A stretch of 64,000 nucleotides of DNA from an uncultured Collinsella sp. (GTDB lineage: Bacteria > Actinomycetota > Coriobacteriia > Coriobacteriales > Coriobacteriaceae): NCBI GenBank assembly GCA_900543025.1, contig UQPP01000002.1, positions 52,966 through 116,965 on the forward strand. Direction: 5' to 3'. Below are positions 50,476-59,628 of the stretch, piece after piece (positions within the stretch are counted from its first letter, which is position 1; each line of letters starts with the position of its first letter). Position numbers and translations under genes: made by a program. The notes under the pieces were generated by a model, which saw only the letters and a program-made list of their open reading frames with translations, had not been told where the DNA came from and did no database searches.

Positions 50476-50850
50476 CTACTCGCGGCACAGGTGCACGGCG
50501 AAGCCGGCGAACTCGCGCTTAAAGTACACGAGCTTGGTGCCGCCGTCGGGCAGCAGCACGCGCGACTCCTCGTTAACCTCGAGCCCGCGCTCGGCAAACC
50601 ACTTCTCGGCCGCATCGATGTCGTTGACGGCAAAGCCAATGTGGCCCTTGGCGCCACGACCGTTCTGCTTCATGATCTCGACCAGCGAATCGTTAAAGTA
50701 CGAAACGGGGGTCTCGATAACGGGCAGGCCCATCATCGTCGAGAACAGCTCCGCGATCTCCAAGGCGTCTGCCGGGTCGGCAGCGTTAATGCCCACATGG
50801 GCAACGCGCATGTCAAAGAGCTCGACCGGATTGGCGTTCTGCTCACTCAT
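50476..50850 (-). CDS. VOC-family (glyoxalase-like) protein
   Basis: A 124-aa vicinal-oxygen-chelate fold with paired beta-alpha-beta modules: MRVAHVGINAADPADALEIA (possible metal ligand His18) and KGHIGFAVNDIDAAEKWF, ending YFKREFAGFAVHLC. Enzymatic role is unclear. It follows the orphan PTS IIB gene by 11 bases, so they form an operon. VOC proteins next to galactitol-type IIB genes occur in some aldolase/ketogluconate operons, but no aldolase is here. Confidence 0.85.
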   Translation of the reverse strand: MSEQNANPVELFDMRVAHVGINAADPADALEIAELFSTMMGLPVIETPVSYFNDSLVEIMKQNGRGAKGHIGFAVNDIDAAEKWFAERGLEVNEESRVLLPDGGTKLVYFKREFAGFAVHLCRE

Positions 50851-50861
50851 ACAGTCAGCGC

Positions 50862-51149
50862 CTACTGAGCCATGACGTCGAGAACGGCCTTCTCAGCAGC
50901 GACGCGGTTCATGCCGGTCATGAAGGGCACGCCACTCACGTACGGGCAGGTGAGGCCCTCGGGGGCAACGGTGGTGGCGATCAGCAGGTCGGCGCCCTCG
51001 TCGCAGTAGTCCTTGGCCTCGGAGATGGCGCACTGCACAATCTCATACTTGCCGGCGTAACCGTTGGCGTCGAGCAGGGTGGCGACCTTCTGGGCAACGA
51101 GCGTGGAAGTAGCAGCGCCAGCACCGCAAGCCAAAACGATCTTCTTCAT
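50862..51149 (-). CDS. PTS galactitol-type IIB component (orphan)
   Basis: A 95-aa IIB domain with the phosphocysteine C8 in VLACGAGAATSTLVAQK, the GatB-like loop. IIA and IIC partners are missing from this locus. It may serve a distant PTS or act as a phospho-regulated signalling protein, with the downstream VOC protein as its partner; both are guesses. GGGAGACATTACC precedes the ATG. Confidence 0.88.
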   Translation of the reverse strand: MKKIVLACGAGAATSTLVAQKVATLLDANGYAGKYEIVQCAISEAKDYCDEGADLLIATTVAPEGLTCPYVSGVPFMTGMNRVAAEKAVLDVMAQ

Positions 51150-51312
51150 AGGTAATGTCTCCCTTCATGGTTTACTTTAGGTAAGTGTACCGCAGCGAGC
51201 GATGGCACTCGGCCTCGATGAGCTTTTATGCCAGTTTGCTTTCGCGCTGCGTATAATACATCTAGTACATGTTGTCATACCGCTCGCTTTATGAGCGACT
51301 AAGGACCCTAAT

Positions 51313-51936
51313 ATGCCCGATTCTCGCACACTCTGGACCGCCGTCGTTATCATCTGCATCGCCGTGTCGGTGTTCTTTAGCGTCAAAAAACGCACCACGT
51401 TTAAACGCCTGCAGCAGCTCATGGCCGCCAAGCAGTGGGACGAGTTCGATCGTTTGCTCGACGGCAAACTCACCAGCATGCTGTACCCGCGCTACAACCG
51501 CGACTACCTGCGCCTGAACTCCTATCTGCTGCGCGAGGACCATAAGCGCGCCGACGAGATGTTCGACCTGCTGCTGGGACTCAACCTGCCCAAGATGCAG
51601 CGTGTCGACCTGGTCATTAAGGCCTTTAACTACTACGTTGGCCAGGAGGACCGCAAAAAGTCCAAGGAGCTGCTGCACGAGATCAAGGGCTTTGAGGGCG
51701 GTCAGGCCGAGGCAGTCGCACACGAGTGCCAGCTGATGTACGACACGATGATCCTCAAGCGCCACAACGATATTCCCGAGCTGGAGCGCATGCTCAAGGA
51801 GGCCGGTGACGACAAGGTCAAGAGCTGCCGCCTGGAATACCTGCTGGCCCTGCAGTACCAAAACAAGGGTGACGAAGCCAAGTTCCAGGAGTTCCTGGAG
51901 AAGTCGGGCCAACACTCGATGGCCGTCAACGCGTAA
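51313..51936 (+). CDS. Membrane-anchored helical-repeat protein of unknown function
   Basis: A 207-aa protein with one N-terminal membrane helix (LWTAVVIICIAVSVFF) followed by about 170 residues of amphipathic helices that look like degenerate TPR units (FDRLLDGKLTSMLYPRYN, LNSYLLREDHKRADEMF). The C-terminal domain is probably cytoplasmic. No named family recognised. A TATAAT sits at 51252-51257. It is followed 32 bases later by tRNA-Leu and could be cotranscribed with it. Confidence 0.75.
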   Translation: MPDSRTLWTAVVIICIAVSVFFSVKKRTTFKRLQQLMAAKQWDEFDRLLDGKLTSMLYPRYNRDYLRLNSYLLREDHKRADEMFDLLLGLNLPKMQRVDLVIKAFNYYVGQEDRKKSKELLHEIKGFEGGQAEAVAHECQLMYDTMILKRHNDIPELERMLKEAGDDKVKSCRLEYLLALQYQNKGDEAKFQEFLEKSGQHSMAVNA

Positions 51937-51967
51937 CGGACGGCTTGTGCTAGACTTCTAGTCTCAC

Positions 51968-52052
51968 GGGGGCGTGGCGGAATTGGCATACGCAGGAGAC
52001 TTAAAATCTCTCGCCGCAAGGATTGTGGGTTCGAGTCCCACCGCCCCTACCA
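51968..52052 (+). tRNA. tRNA-Leu (anticodon UAA)
   Basis: 85-base class II tRNA with encoded CCA. The acceptor GGGGGCG pairs with CGCCCCT (one G-T), the anticodon loop CTTAAAA gives UAA, the T-arm is GTGGGTTCGAGTCCCAC, and a long variable arm is present. The D-arm GGCGGAATTGGCATACGC is typical of leucine tRNAs. Confidence 0.96.
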
Positions 52053-52119
52053 TATGGAGCTTTCGGGCCCGTGTCCCCCAGGGATGCGGGCCCGTTTTAT
52101 TTGGACGCCGGTGGGACTC
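52035..52119 (+). repeat. tRNA-Leu 3' end plus terminator, direct repeat copy 1
   Basis: 85-base unit starting in the tRNA T-arm and running through CCA, the terminator and GGACGCCGGTGGGACTC. Copy 2 is at 52231-52315 with only a few differences. Confidence 0.85.
52065..52102 (+). terminator. tRNA-Leu terminator
   Basis: GGGCCCG and CGGGCCC around TGTCCCCCAGGGATG, followed by TTTTATTT. Confidence 0.85.
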
Positions 52120-52230
52120 GAACCCGCGAGGGGGCGAGCGTCAAGCGGACGCGCAGCGTCCGCAGCGAGCCGGCGAGGGCACCGGCAGGCGACCGAAGCC
52201 GGTGCGGATTTGCGCAGCAAATACGCGGAC

Positions 52231-52315
52231 GTCCCACCGCCCCTACCATATGGAGCTTTCGGGCCCGTGTCCCCAAGGGATGCGGGCCCGTTTCTTTTGG
52301 ACGCCGGTGGGGCTC
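52231..52315 (+). repeat. tRNA-Leu 3' end plus terminator, direct repeat copy 2
   Basis: Begins GTCCCACCGCCCCTACCA, identical to the tRNA 3' end, and repeats the terminator hairpin. Confidence 0.85.
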
Positions 52316-52317
52316 TA

Positions 52318-52385
52318 AGCTGCGGTGGAATAGATCCTGTTTATACCGTTTACCAGCTTATTTAGGAACTATTTCACCGCAGCTT
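52318..52385. repeat. Palindromic intergenic repeat, family R2 (copy c)
   Basis: AGCTGCGGTGGAATA and TATTTCACCGCAGCT arms flank about 37 bases; a diverged copy of the repeat at 3480 and 4618. Its right end touches the ppx stop. Confidence 0.7.
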
Positions 52386-52387
52386 AT

Positions 52388-53389
52388 TTAGAGGGTGCTG
52401 AGGCCGGGAGTCCAGGCGATGGTGGGGGTCGCGCCGTCGAGAACCTCGTTGATGGTGGCGGCCATGCCGGCAAGCAGGCTGTTCTCGCTTACGGTGAGCG
52501 TGTCGTAGCCGCCGGCTCGCATGAGCTCGCGAATCACAACGGCACCAGCCAAAATCACGCCCGCGCGCTTGGGTTGCACGCCCGGCAACGCGGCGATACC
52601 CGCAACATCCAGCGCGGACATGCGCTCGATAGCGGCCGAAACCTGCTCCAGCGAAAGCTCGCGCAGGTGCACAAAGCTCGAATCATACGGCTCCAGTTCG
52701 TGAACGAGTGCCACGAGTGTGGTGACGGTACCACCCACCGCCACCAGGCGCTCGGCGCGCTCAAAGTCGACAGGCAGGCTCTCAAAATAGCCCGCAAACT
52801 GCTCGTTTGCCCAGTCGGCAGCAGCCGCAAGCTTGCTCGTCGACGGCGGCAGCGCCGAGAAAAACCGCTCCGTGACGCGACGGCAACCGATGTCCAGCGA
52901 GCGCGTTCCCTCCAGAGCAAAGATGCCGCGCTCCGGTGCATAGACGCCCGTCGCGAGCTCCGTGGATCCGCCACCCGAATCGGCAACAATAATGCGCTCG
53001 CCGGCAAAGTCGTGCGCCACGCCAAAAAACGTCAGGCGTGCCTCGACCTCGCCCGGAATCACCTGCGGTTCGAGCCCCAGCTCGCGCAGGCCGTCCAGCA
53101 GCAGGGCGGCATTGGACGCATCGCGCGCGGCACTCGTGCACGTGGTGCAGATGCACACGGCCCCAAAGGCATGCGCCTCGTCCACAAACATGCGACACGC
53201 GGCGAGCACACGCTCGACGGCCGCCTCGCAAAAGCGGCCCGTCGCGTCCACGCCCTCGCCCAAGTCGGTGATCTCGGTATGCTTGGACGATTCCACGATC
53301 GCCCCGGCCTCGACCTGCGCTAACACCAGTCGCGACGACACTGTTCCCAGGTCGATCGCGGCTACCTTATAGCGTTTGCAATCTGCCAT
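52388..53389 (-). CDS. Ppx/GppA-family phosphatase
   Basis: Exopolyphosphatase or pppGpp phosphatase. The actin-like ATPase-fold motifs are present: AIDLGTVSSRLVLA at the start, then GEVEARLTFFGVA, DSGGGSTELATG and VAVGGTVTTLVAL. At 333 aa it is the short form without the C-terminal HD-like domain of GppA. Polyphosphate or (p)ppGpp is the expected substrate; sequence alone does not separate them. It lies 20 bases downstream of the divIC-like gene. Confidence 0.9.
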   Translation of the reverse strand: MADCKRYKVAAIDLGTVSSRLVLAQVEAGAIVESSKHTEITDLGEGVDATGRFCEAAVERVLAACRMFVDEAHAFGAVCICTTCTSAARDASNAALLLDGLRELGLEPQVIPGEVEARLTFFGVAHDFAGERIIVADSGGGSTELATGVYAPERGIFALEGTRSLDIGCRRVTERFFSALPPSTSKLAAAADWANEQFAGYFESLPVDFERAERLVAVGGTVTTLVALVHELEPYDSSFVHLRELSLEQVSAAIERMSALDVAGIAALPGVQPKRAGVILAGAVVIRELMRAGGYDTLTVSENSLLAGMAATINEVLDGATPTIAWTPGLSTL

Positions 53390-53409
53390 TGCAGGCTCCC
53401 CTCCGGGCG

Positions 53410-54180
53410 CTATTTGCCGTTGGACACGACCGTCTGGCCCTCGACACCGTTAAACCCAAACAGCATGTCGAGCGCCTGGATGTACCACGGCGCGTCCTTA
53501 CCGACGTCTTCGATTTCCTTGGCAACTTCGCTGGCCTTCTTGGCGTTCGACGACTTCTTGCTCGAAGACGAATCCGAATCGTCGTCCAGGCCCTGCACTT
53601 CAATTCTCTTCTCGCCGGGCATCACCAGGCCCAAGTCCTCGGATGCCGCGTCCTTGATACCCTCCTCCGAGAGCAGCTTGTCGACGCTTTTCTGCAGCTC
53701 GTCGTTGTACTGCTGGCGAATCTCGACCTGCTTGGCCAAGATATCGTTCGAGCGTTTGGCAACGTAGAGGTCGCGCACGGGAAAGTACAGGCTCACGAGC
53801 ACCAGGACGACGACAATGCCAATAAACAGCCCGCGCTGGGGTCCATGGGTAAAGTCGTAGATCGCCTTGACCACCGCATTGTCGTTGGCGTAGTGCATGA
53901 AGTCCGAGCCCGAAAGACGGCTCGAGGGCCTGGTCGACTTTTCGTGCGTTTGAGCCGAGGGGTGCTGCGTACGCGAAGCATGCGTCGGGGGCGCCGAGCG
54001 TGGCGGGCGACCCGTCGACGTATTCATTTGAGCACGGGGATGTGAGGCACTTGCCGGACGCTGTGCGCGGCGATCGACACCGGCGTAGTCGGACCCGCCG
54101 AGCTGCACGGTAGGTGCGCGGCGAGGCGACGGCTCGCGCGAACCGGCGGAATAATACCTGTTGTCGTAAATCTGATCCAT
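53410..54180 (-). CDS. Septum formation initiator (DivIC/FtsL-like) protein
   Basis: A 256-aa bitopic protein with a long, basic, disordered cytoplasmic N-terminus (about 115 residues rich in Arg, Ser, Pro), one membrane helix (FIGIVVVLVLVSLYF, about 119-133), a coiled coil (about 138-170: NDILAKQVEIRQQYNDEL) and an extracellular Ser/Asp/Lys-rich tail ending VEGQTVVSNGK. Placement between eno and ppx is the usual actinobacterial position for the DivIC-like gene, which supports a cell-division role. The start at 54180 has AAGG upstream; the frame is open further but unsupported. Confidence 0.85.
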   Translation of the reverse strand: MDQIYDNRYYSAGSREPSPRRAPTVQLGGSDYAGVDRRAQRPASASHPRAQMNTSTGRPPRSAPPTHASRTQHPSAQTHEKSTRPSSRLSGSDFMHYANDNAVVKAIYDFTHGPQRGLFIGIVVVLVLVSLYFPVRDLYVAKRSNDILAKQVEIRQQYNDELQKSVDKLLSEEGIKDAASEDLGLVMPGEKRIEVQGLDDDSDSSSSKKSSNAKKASEVAKEIEDVGKDAPWYIQALDMLFGFNGVEGQTVVSNGK

Positions 54181-54271
54181 GTGCGCCTTGTGCGGTTGAG
54201 GTTTGTTTGCGCTAAGTCTTTTAGTTATAGCACGAGCGCCCGCACCGCTTTCGCCAGCCTTTGCTCGACAT

Positions 54272-54304
54272 AAAAAAGGCGCTGAGCCGTATGGCCCAGC
54301 GCCC
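54272..54304 (-). terminator. Terminator of eno
   Basis: On the minus strand GGCGCTGGGCC pairs with GGCTCAGCGCC and TTTTTTA follows, about 70 bases after the eno stop. Confidence 0.88.
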
Positions 54305-54375
54305 AATGGTGCTCAACAGTGCCCGGCGGAAGCGAGGCGAATCCGAGTCAGCCCCGCCCCCGCACACGCCGCTGC

Positions 54376-55677
<1,302 letters not shown>

Positions 55678-55803
55678 TCACTTGGAAACGTAGTGGATGC
55701 AAGCGACCGGCTGACCGTGCACCGTCGGTGCGCCTCCGTAAGTTAGCCATGTCGCACTTTTTGCATTATGCCCTAAGTTAGCCGAGGGATACACTTGATT
55801 TTC

Positions 55804-55850
55804 GAAAAATTTAGCGGGAACGATGAGGCGTGTCAGCCCGTCGTTCCCGC
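55804..55850 (-). terminator. Terminator of mazG
   Basis: On the minus strand GCGGGAACGA pairs with TCGTTCCCGC and AAATTTTTC follows, directly after the mazG stop. Confidence 0.85.
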
Positions 55851-55854
55851 AGTC

Positions 55855-56715
55855 TTACTCCTCCGCCTTTGCGGCATCCCACAGGTCGTTGAGGCCGTGG
55901 GTCGAAAGCTCGGCAAGATCCACGTGAGCATCGGCCGCCATCTGCTCCATCGCGGCCCAGCGACGGCGGAACTTTGCCGTGCTGGCACGAAGGGCGCGCT
56001 CGGCGTCAATGCCCTCCTTGCGCGCGACGTTGACCAAGGCAAAGAGCAGGTCGCCAAACTCCATTTCGCGCTCGGGCGAGCCGGGAGCCTCGGCCTCAAA
56101 CTCGGCACGCTCCTCGGCGACCTCGTCCCACACGTCCTGGACCGTCTCCCACTCAAAGCCCACGGCAGCCGCCTTGCGCGACACCTTCTGAGCCTGCATC
56201 AGCGCCGGCAGGTGCGTAGGCACGCCGTCGAGCAGACCCTCGGGCGCGGCCTCGCCTGCCGCCACGGCCTGGTCTTTGGCGGCCTTCTCGGCAAGCTTGA
56301 CCTCGTCCCAAATCTTGAGCACCTCGTCGGAGTTGTCGGCATCCGCATCACCAAACACGTGCGGATGACGGCGAATGAGCTTGGCGTCGATATCGCGCGC
56401 CACGTCGGCCAGCGTAAACTCGCCGGCGTCCGCCGCGATCTGCGCATGCAACACTACCTGCATGAGCACGTCGCCCAGCTCCTCGCGCAGGTGCGCCGCA
56501 TCATCGGTCTCGATGCAATCAAGCGCCTCGTAGGCTTCCTCGATCATGTTCTTGCCAATGCTGCGGTGCGTCTGCTCGCGGTCCCACGGGCAGCCATCGG
56601 GCTGACGCAGACGCCAGATGGTCTGCACCAGATGCTGCAGCTCGGCCGACGCGTCTATCAGCGTGGACAGGTCACGCGAACCCTCGGCATTTTGCTGAGC
56701 CATATGCTGCGCCAT
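55855..56715 (-). CDS. mazG: Nucleoside triphosphate pyrophosphohydrolase MazG
   Basis: House-cleaning enzyme that hydrolyses noncanonical NTPs to NMP and pyrophosphate. The first MazG domain has CPWDREQTHRSI, EEAYEALDCIE and EELGDVLMQVVLHAQIA (the EExxE and ExxD metal-binding pattern), followed by RRHPHVFGD. The second domain has EFGDLLFALVNVAR. At 286 aa it is full length. ATG at 56715 lies after GGAGG and two bases past the stop of the phosphodiesterase gene. Confidence 0.94.
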   Translation of the reverse strand: MAQHMAQQNAEGSRDLSTLIDASAELQHLVQTIWRLRQPDGCPWDREQTHRSIGKNMIEEAYEALDCIETDDAAHLREELGDVLMQVVLHAQIAADAGEFTLADVARDIDAKLIRRHPHVFGDADADNSDEVLKIWDEVKLAEKAAKDQAVAAGEAAPEGLLDGVPTHLPALMQAQKVSRKAAAVGFEWETVQDVWDEVAEERAEFEAEAPGSPEREMEFGDLLFALVNVARKEGIDAERALRASTAKFRRRWAAMEQMAADAHVDLAELSTHGLNDLWDAAKAEE

Positions 56716-56717
56716 GG

Positions 56718-57266
56718 TTAGTCCTCCTCCAGGATCACGTGGCGGAACGCTCCGCCCTCGTAGATGCCGTAGCTGTGCGTGCCGTCCTTGGGGATGCTCA
56801 CGCTGCCGGGGTTGAAGAGCCACAGGCCCGGGTGCGCGGCGCTTTCCTCGTTGACCTTGATGTGCGTGTGGCCGTAGACGAGCGCGGAGCCCTCGGGCAA
56901 CGCGGGCGCGTGGTCGACGCTGTTGTGCATGCCGGCGCCAAAGACATGGCCGTGCGTCAGGAACAGCTCGCGGCCGGTCTCGTCGAACAGCGTGGCGTAG
57001 TCGGCCATGACGGGGAAGTCGAGCACCATCTGGTCGACCTCGGCGTCGCAGTTGCCGCGCACCGCGATGATGCGGTCGGCCAGGGCGTTGAGCAGCGGGA
57101 TAACGCGCTTGGGAGCGTAATCGCGTGGCAGGTCGTTGCGTGGACCGTGGTAGAGCAGGTCGCCCAGCAGCACGACGCGGTCAGGCTGCTCGGACTCGAT
57201 GGCGGCGCAGAGGCGCTCGGCCCAGTATGCCGAGCCGTGGATGTCGGAGGCGATGAGGTATTTCAT
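56718..57266 (-). CDS. YfcE/MJ0936-type phosphodiesterase
   Basis: A 182-aa metallophosphoesterase with SDIHGSAYW, LLGDLLYHGPRN, VRGNCDAEVDQ, LTHGHVFG and YGHTHI motifs, closest to Escherichia coli YfcE, which cleaves model phosphodiesters. The biological substrate is unknown. GAAAGGATC precedes the ATG. It forms a tight pair with mazG. Confidence 0.9.
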   Translation of the reverse strand: MKYLIASDIHGSAYWAERLCAAIESEQPDRVVLLGDLLYHGPRNDLPRDYAPKRVIPLLNALADRIIAVRGNCDAEVDQMVLDFPVMADYATLFDETGRELFLTHGHVFGAGMHNSVDHAPALPEGSALVYGHTHIKVNEESAAHPGLWLFNPGSVSIPKDGTHSYGIYEGGAFRHVILEED

Positions 57267-57339
57267 GGGGAGATCCTTTCGAATGGGGTTGATGGGGGCT
57301 GAATACGGGGTCCGGCGGATGCGGAGCCCATCTGCCGTG

Positions 57340-57825
57340 TTACTCGAATCGCAGCGCCGCGCTCTGAGCCGCCTGCATCACGCGTTGGAGCGGCACGCCA
57401 TGTTCGCGGGCAAGACGGGCGCAATCCTCGTACTCGGGAGCCGCGCGCTCGCTGCCGTCGGGCAGGGTTGCCACTTTAACGGACACCTCGCCCCACGGCG
57501 TCGTCACCTGCTCAAAGCGGCGTGGCAGGCAAACGCGCTCCATAACCTGGCGACGGATGCCGTTGGTCGTGGTTTCCAAAAAGATAATCGTCTGCAGGCG
57601 TTCGATATCCTCGTGAGCACAGATTACCTGTAGCTGCCAGCTGGGGCGGCCTTTTTTGCAGTAGAGGGGCAGCCAGTGCACCTCGCGCGCACCCGCCTCG
57701 CGCAGGCAATCGGCAGCGTAGGCAAGCACCTCGGGCGACGCATCATCGATGTCGCACTCCAGTTTGACGATAGTTTCGGGCGCATCAGTCTCGCGAGACA
57801 GCGGGGATGTGCTATCGCATTGCAT
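57340..57825 (-). CDS. LarC C-terminal-domain protein (stand-alone)
   Basis: A 161-aa protein matching only the C-terminal (LarC2/DUF111) half of the nickel insertion protein LarC, which makes the nickel pincer cofactor of lactate racemase. Visible family features: LECDIDDASPEVLAYAADCL at residues 20-39, CKKGRPSWQLQVIC, and ETTTNGIRRQ. The N-terminal nickel-binding half is absent; no matching frame lies just upstream, where a divergent PHP gene begins. In lactobacilli LarC1 and LarC2 are joined by a programmed frameshift. Function of the isolated domain is unknown. Start at 57825 is behind GGAAAGG with long spacing. Confidence 0.8.
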   Translation of the reverse strand: MQCDSTSPLSRETDAPETIVKLECDIDDASPEVLAYAADCLREAGAREVHWLPLYCKKGRPSWQLQVICAHEDIERLQTIIFLETTTNGIRRQVMERVCLPRRFEQVTTPWGEVSVKVATLPDGSERAAPEYEDCARLAREHGVPLQRVMQAAQSAALRFE

Positions 57826-58126
57826 ACGGTCTGGATCCTTTCCGCGCGGGCTCGTTTTGTTCACCCAAACGCTAGCACATCGCAGGCTGCGCGAGTGTGA
57901 CGGCGCGTGATGAGCGCGATTTTCCTTGTCGACAAGAAACCGACACTCCACCGCCCCGGCCAAACATGTCATTATTTGCAGCTTTTGGAGGCTGATGTAC
58001 ATGTATTGGAGCAAGCGAGGCCGCGCCGCGCAGCCTTTCCAATCGATTTCGAGCTCCGGCGCGCGCGGCGTGTTGAGAGCTGCAACATTACAATGGAGCG
58101 GATTCGCCAAATGCAAAGGAGTCGCC

Positions 58127-59038
58127 ATGCCCGCATGCCCGCTGGTCGATTGCCACACCCACACCTCGTTTTCGGACGGACATGCCTCGTTTGAGGACAA
58201 CGTTCGCGCCGCTGCTGCGGCCGGTTGCCGCGTCATGGTCTCGACCGATCACCTCACCCTGCCCGTCAGCATGGACGCCAACTGCGAAGTACAGGTTGTC
58301 GAGGGTGACCTGACGGCACATCGTCTGGCCTTTGAGGACGCCCGCAAGCTCGCCGCGCAGATCACGCCGGAGCTCGAGCTTATCTATGGCTTTGAATGCG
58401 ACTGGTACGAAGGTTGCGAGCCTTTGGTTGAGCGCTGGTCCGCGGGTGCCATAGTGCGCTTGGGCAGCGTGCATTGGATTGGCAACCCAGGCGATATCAT
58501 GGCCGGCGCCGCGGGCACGGCGGGAACGGAAAACGTCGCTCGTCCCGATACACCCGATTCGCGCTGCGGTTGGATCGACGACGACACCAACCTGCACGTT
58601 TGGGAAAACCTTGGCGTGCTCGGCGTGTGGGAGCGCTACGTCGACGACTGGTGCCGTGCTTGCGAAAGCTCACTCAACTTTGATGTGATGGCCCACCCCG
58701 ACCTGGTCATGCGCTTTTCGAAGGAAGGCTTTGCGCCCGACTTTGACCCCGCGCCGTTCTGGCAGCAGATGGCCGAGTGCGCCCACGACACGGGCCGCCG
58801 CGTTGAGGTCTCGACAGCCGCGCCGCGCAAGGGGCTCGACGATTACTACCCCACGACCGGCCTTTTGCGCTGCTTTGCCCACGCCGAGGTGCCGATCACT
58901 TTTGGCTCGGACGCACACCGCGCCTGCGACATCTGCTGGAACATCCGCGAGGCTCAGGCCCACGCCTACGACTGCGGCTACCGGGCCTTCGATATCCCCC
59001 ACCCCACCGGCGAATGGCAACCCACACCCCTCGCCTAA
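58127..59038 (+). CDS. PHP-family histidinol-phosphatase-like protein
   Basis: A 303-aa PHP-domain phosphoesterase. Metal ligands: DCHTHTSFSDGH at the N-terminus, STDHL, the Glu of YGFECDWYEG, GSVHWIG, FDVMAHPDLV and GSDAH near the end. This motif set fits HisK-type histidinol phosphatases that complete step eight of histidine synthesis. It faces the his operon, which has no other histidinol phosphatase in view, so the role is plausible. AAAGGAG sets the ATG at 58127; the longer frame upstream has no support. Confidence 0.87.
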   Translation: MPACPLVDCHTHTSFSDGHASFEDNVRAAAAAGCRVMVSTDHLTLPVSMDANCEVQVVEGDLTAHRLAFEDARKLAAQITPELELIYGFECDWYEGCEPLVERWSAGAIVRLGSVHWIGNPGDIMAGAAGTAGTENVARPDTPDSRCGWIDDDTNLHVWENLGVLGVWERYVDDWCRACESSLNFDVMAHPDLVMRFSKEGFAPDFDPAPFWQQMAECAHDTGRRVEVSTAAPRKGLDDYYPTTGLLRCFAHAEVPITFGSDAHRACDICWNIREAQAHAYDCGYRAFDIPHPTGEWQPTPLA

Positions 59039-59040
59039 GA

Positions 59041-59072
59041 CTAGTCACTGGGGACGTTCTTAAATGACTAGT
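59041..59072. repeat. Intergenic repeat, family R1 (partial)
   Basis: CTAGTCACTGGGGACGTTCT then TAAATGACTAGT. It fills the whole gap between hisK-like and hisE genes; the hisE stop codon (59068-59070) is inside it. Confidence 0.75.
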
Positions 59073-59385
59073 GGCGGCGAGCGTTGAGTTCGCCGGCCAG
59101 CTCGTCGAGGGTGATGCCGTAGCGCTCAAGCGTCACGAGCAAGTGGTAGATCAGGTCGCCAGCCTCGTAACGAATGTGGTCGTGGTCGTTATCCTTGCAG
59201 GCCATGATCACCTCGCTCGCCTCCTCGGCAAGCTTCTTGAGCAGCTCATCCTCGACGTCGGTCAACAGACGCGCGGTATAGCTCTCCTGCGGCGATGCGT
59301 CGCGACGCCCATGAATCACCTCGGCCAGCCCCGTCAGTGTCTCGCCGATATTTCCCGGCTGCACGCTAGCTGTTCTGACTCCCAT
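59068..59385 (-). CDS. hisE: Phosphoribosyl-ATP pyrophosphatase
   Basis: Second step of histidine synthesis, converting PR-ATP to PR-AMP. The 105-aa MazG-like fold has KKLAEEASEVIMACKD and EAGDLIYHLLVTLE, with the EExxE and ExxD metal-binding residues. It is the last gene of the his operon, 15 bases from the RDAC gene. The final codons overlap an R1 repeat that provides the stop. Confidence 0.94.
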   Translation of the reverse strand: MGVRTASVQPGNIGETLTGLAEVIHGRRDASPQESYTARLLTDVEDELLKKLAEEASEVIMACKDNDHDHIRYEAGDLIYHLLVTLERYGITLDELAGELNARRH

Positions 59386-59400
59386 GGTTATTTCCTCTCG

Positions 59401-59628
59401 TTACTGCAGCGTAAAGTAGGTACCGGTCTCATCGAACCGAGGCTTTGCGCCCTTTTTCTCAAAGAACTCGACGATGACGGCATGGGCCTCATCGAGCCTT
59501 TCCTTCTCGGCCTCGAGCCAAAGCGACTGCGCCCCGCAGGCATCAGTCAAGTGCACGCGGCATGGCACGCCCGCGCGGAGGAGCTCGGTGTTGCAGTCGG
59601 CGACCTCGAACGGCGTCACGACTTTCAT
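59401..59628 (-). CDS. RDAC-family small protein
   Basis: A 75-aa protein whose central [14 protein letters not shown] matches the RDAC family motif (R/T-DACGxQSLW). To my knowledge this family is known only as a small conserved protein in gut anaerobes with no assigned function. Its ATG overlaps the hisI stop by four bases (ATGA), and hisE follows 15 bases later, so it is translated with the histidine enzymes. The conserved Cys could be functional. Confidence 0.75.
   Translation of the reverse strand: MKVVTPFEVADCNTELLRAGVPCRVHLTDACGAQSLWLEAEKERLDEAHAVIVEFFEKKGAKPRFDETGTYFTLQ

Larger units (their letters stand above)
52053..52387. other. 335-base duplicated region behind tRNA-Leu
   Basis: No gene. 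Between the two 85-base copies lies a GC-rich spacer (52120-52230) beginning with an inverted T-arm-like sequence, GGTGGGACTCGAACCC (52110-52125), and containing several short palindromes such as ATTTGCGCAGCAAAT. Copy 2 keeps the tRNA 3' end and terminator but has no tRNA body. Confidence 0.75.

Noticed and set aside
52104..52130. A second tRNA on the minus strand from the GGTGGGACTCGAACCC segment
   Set aside because: Only a T-arm-like piece is present; no acceptor, D-arm or anticodon arm can be folded.
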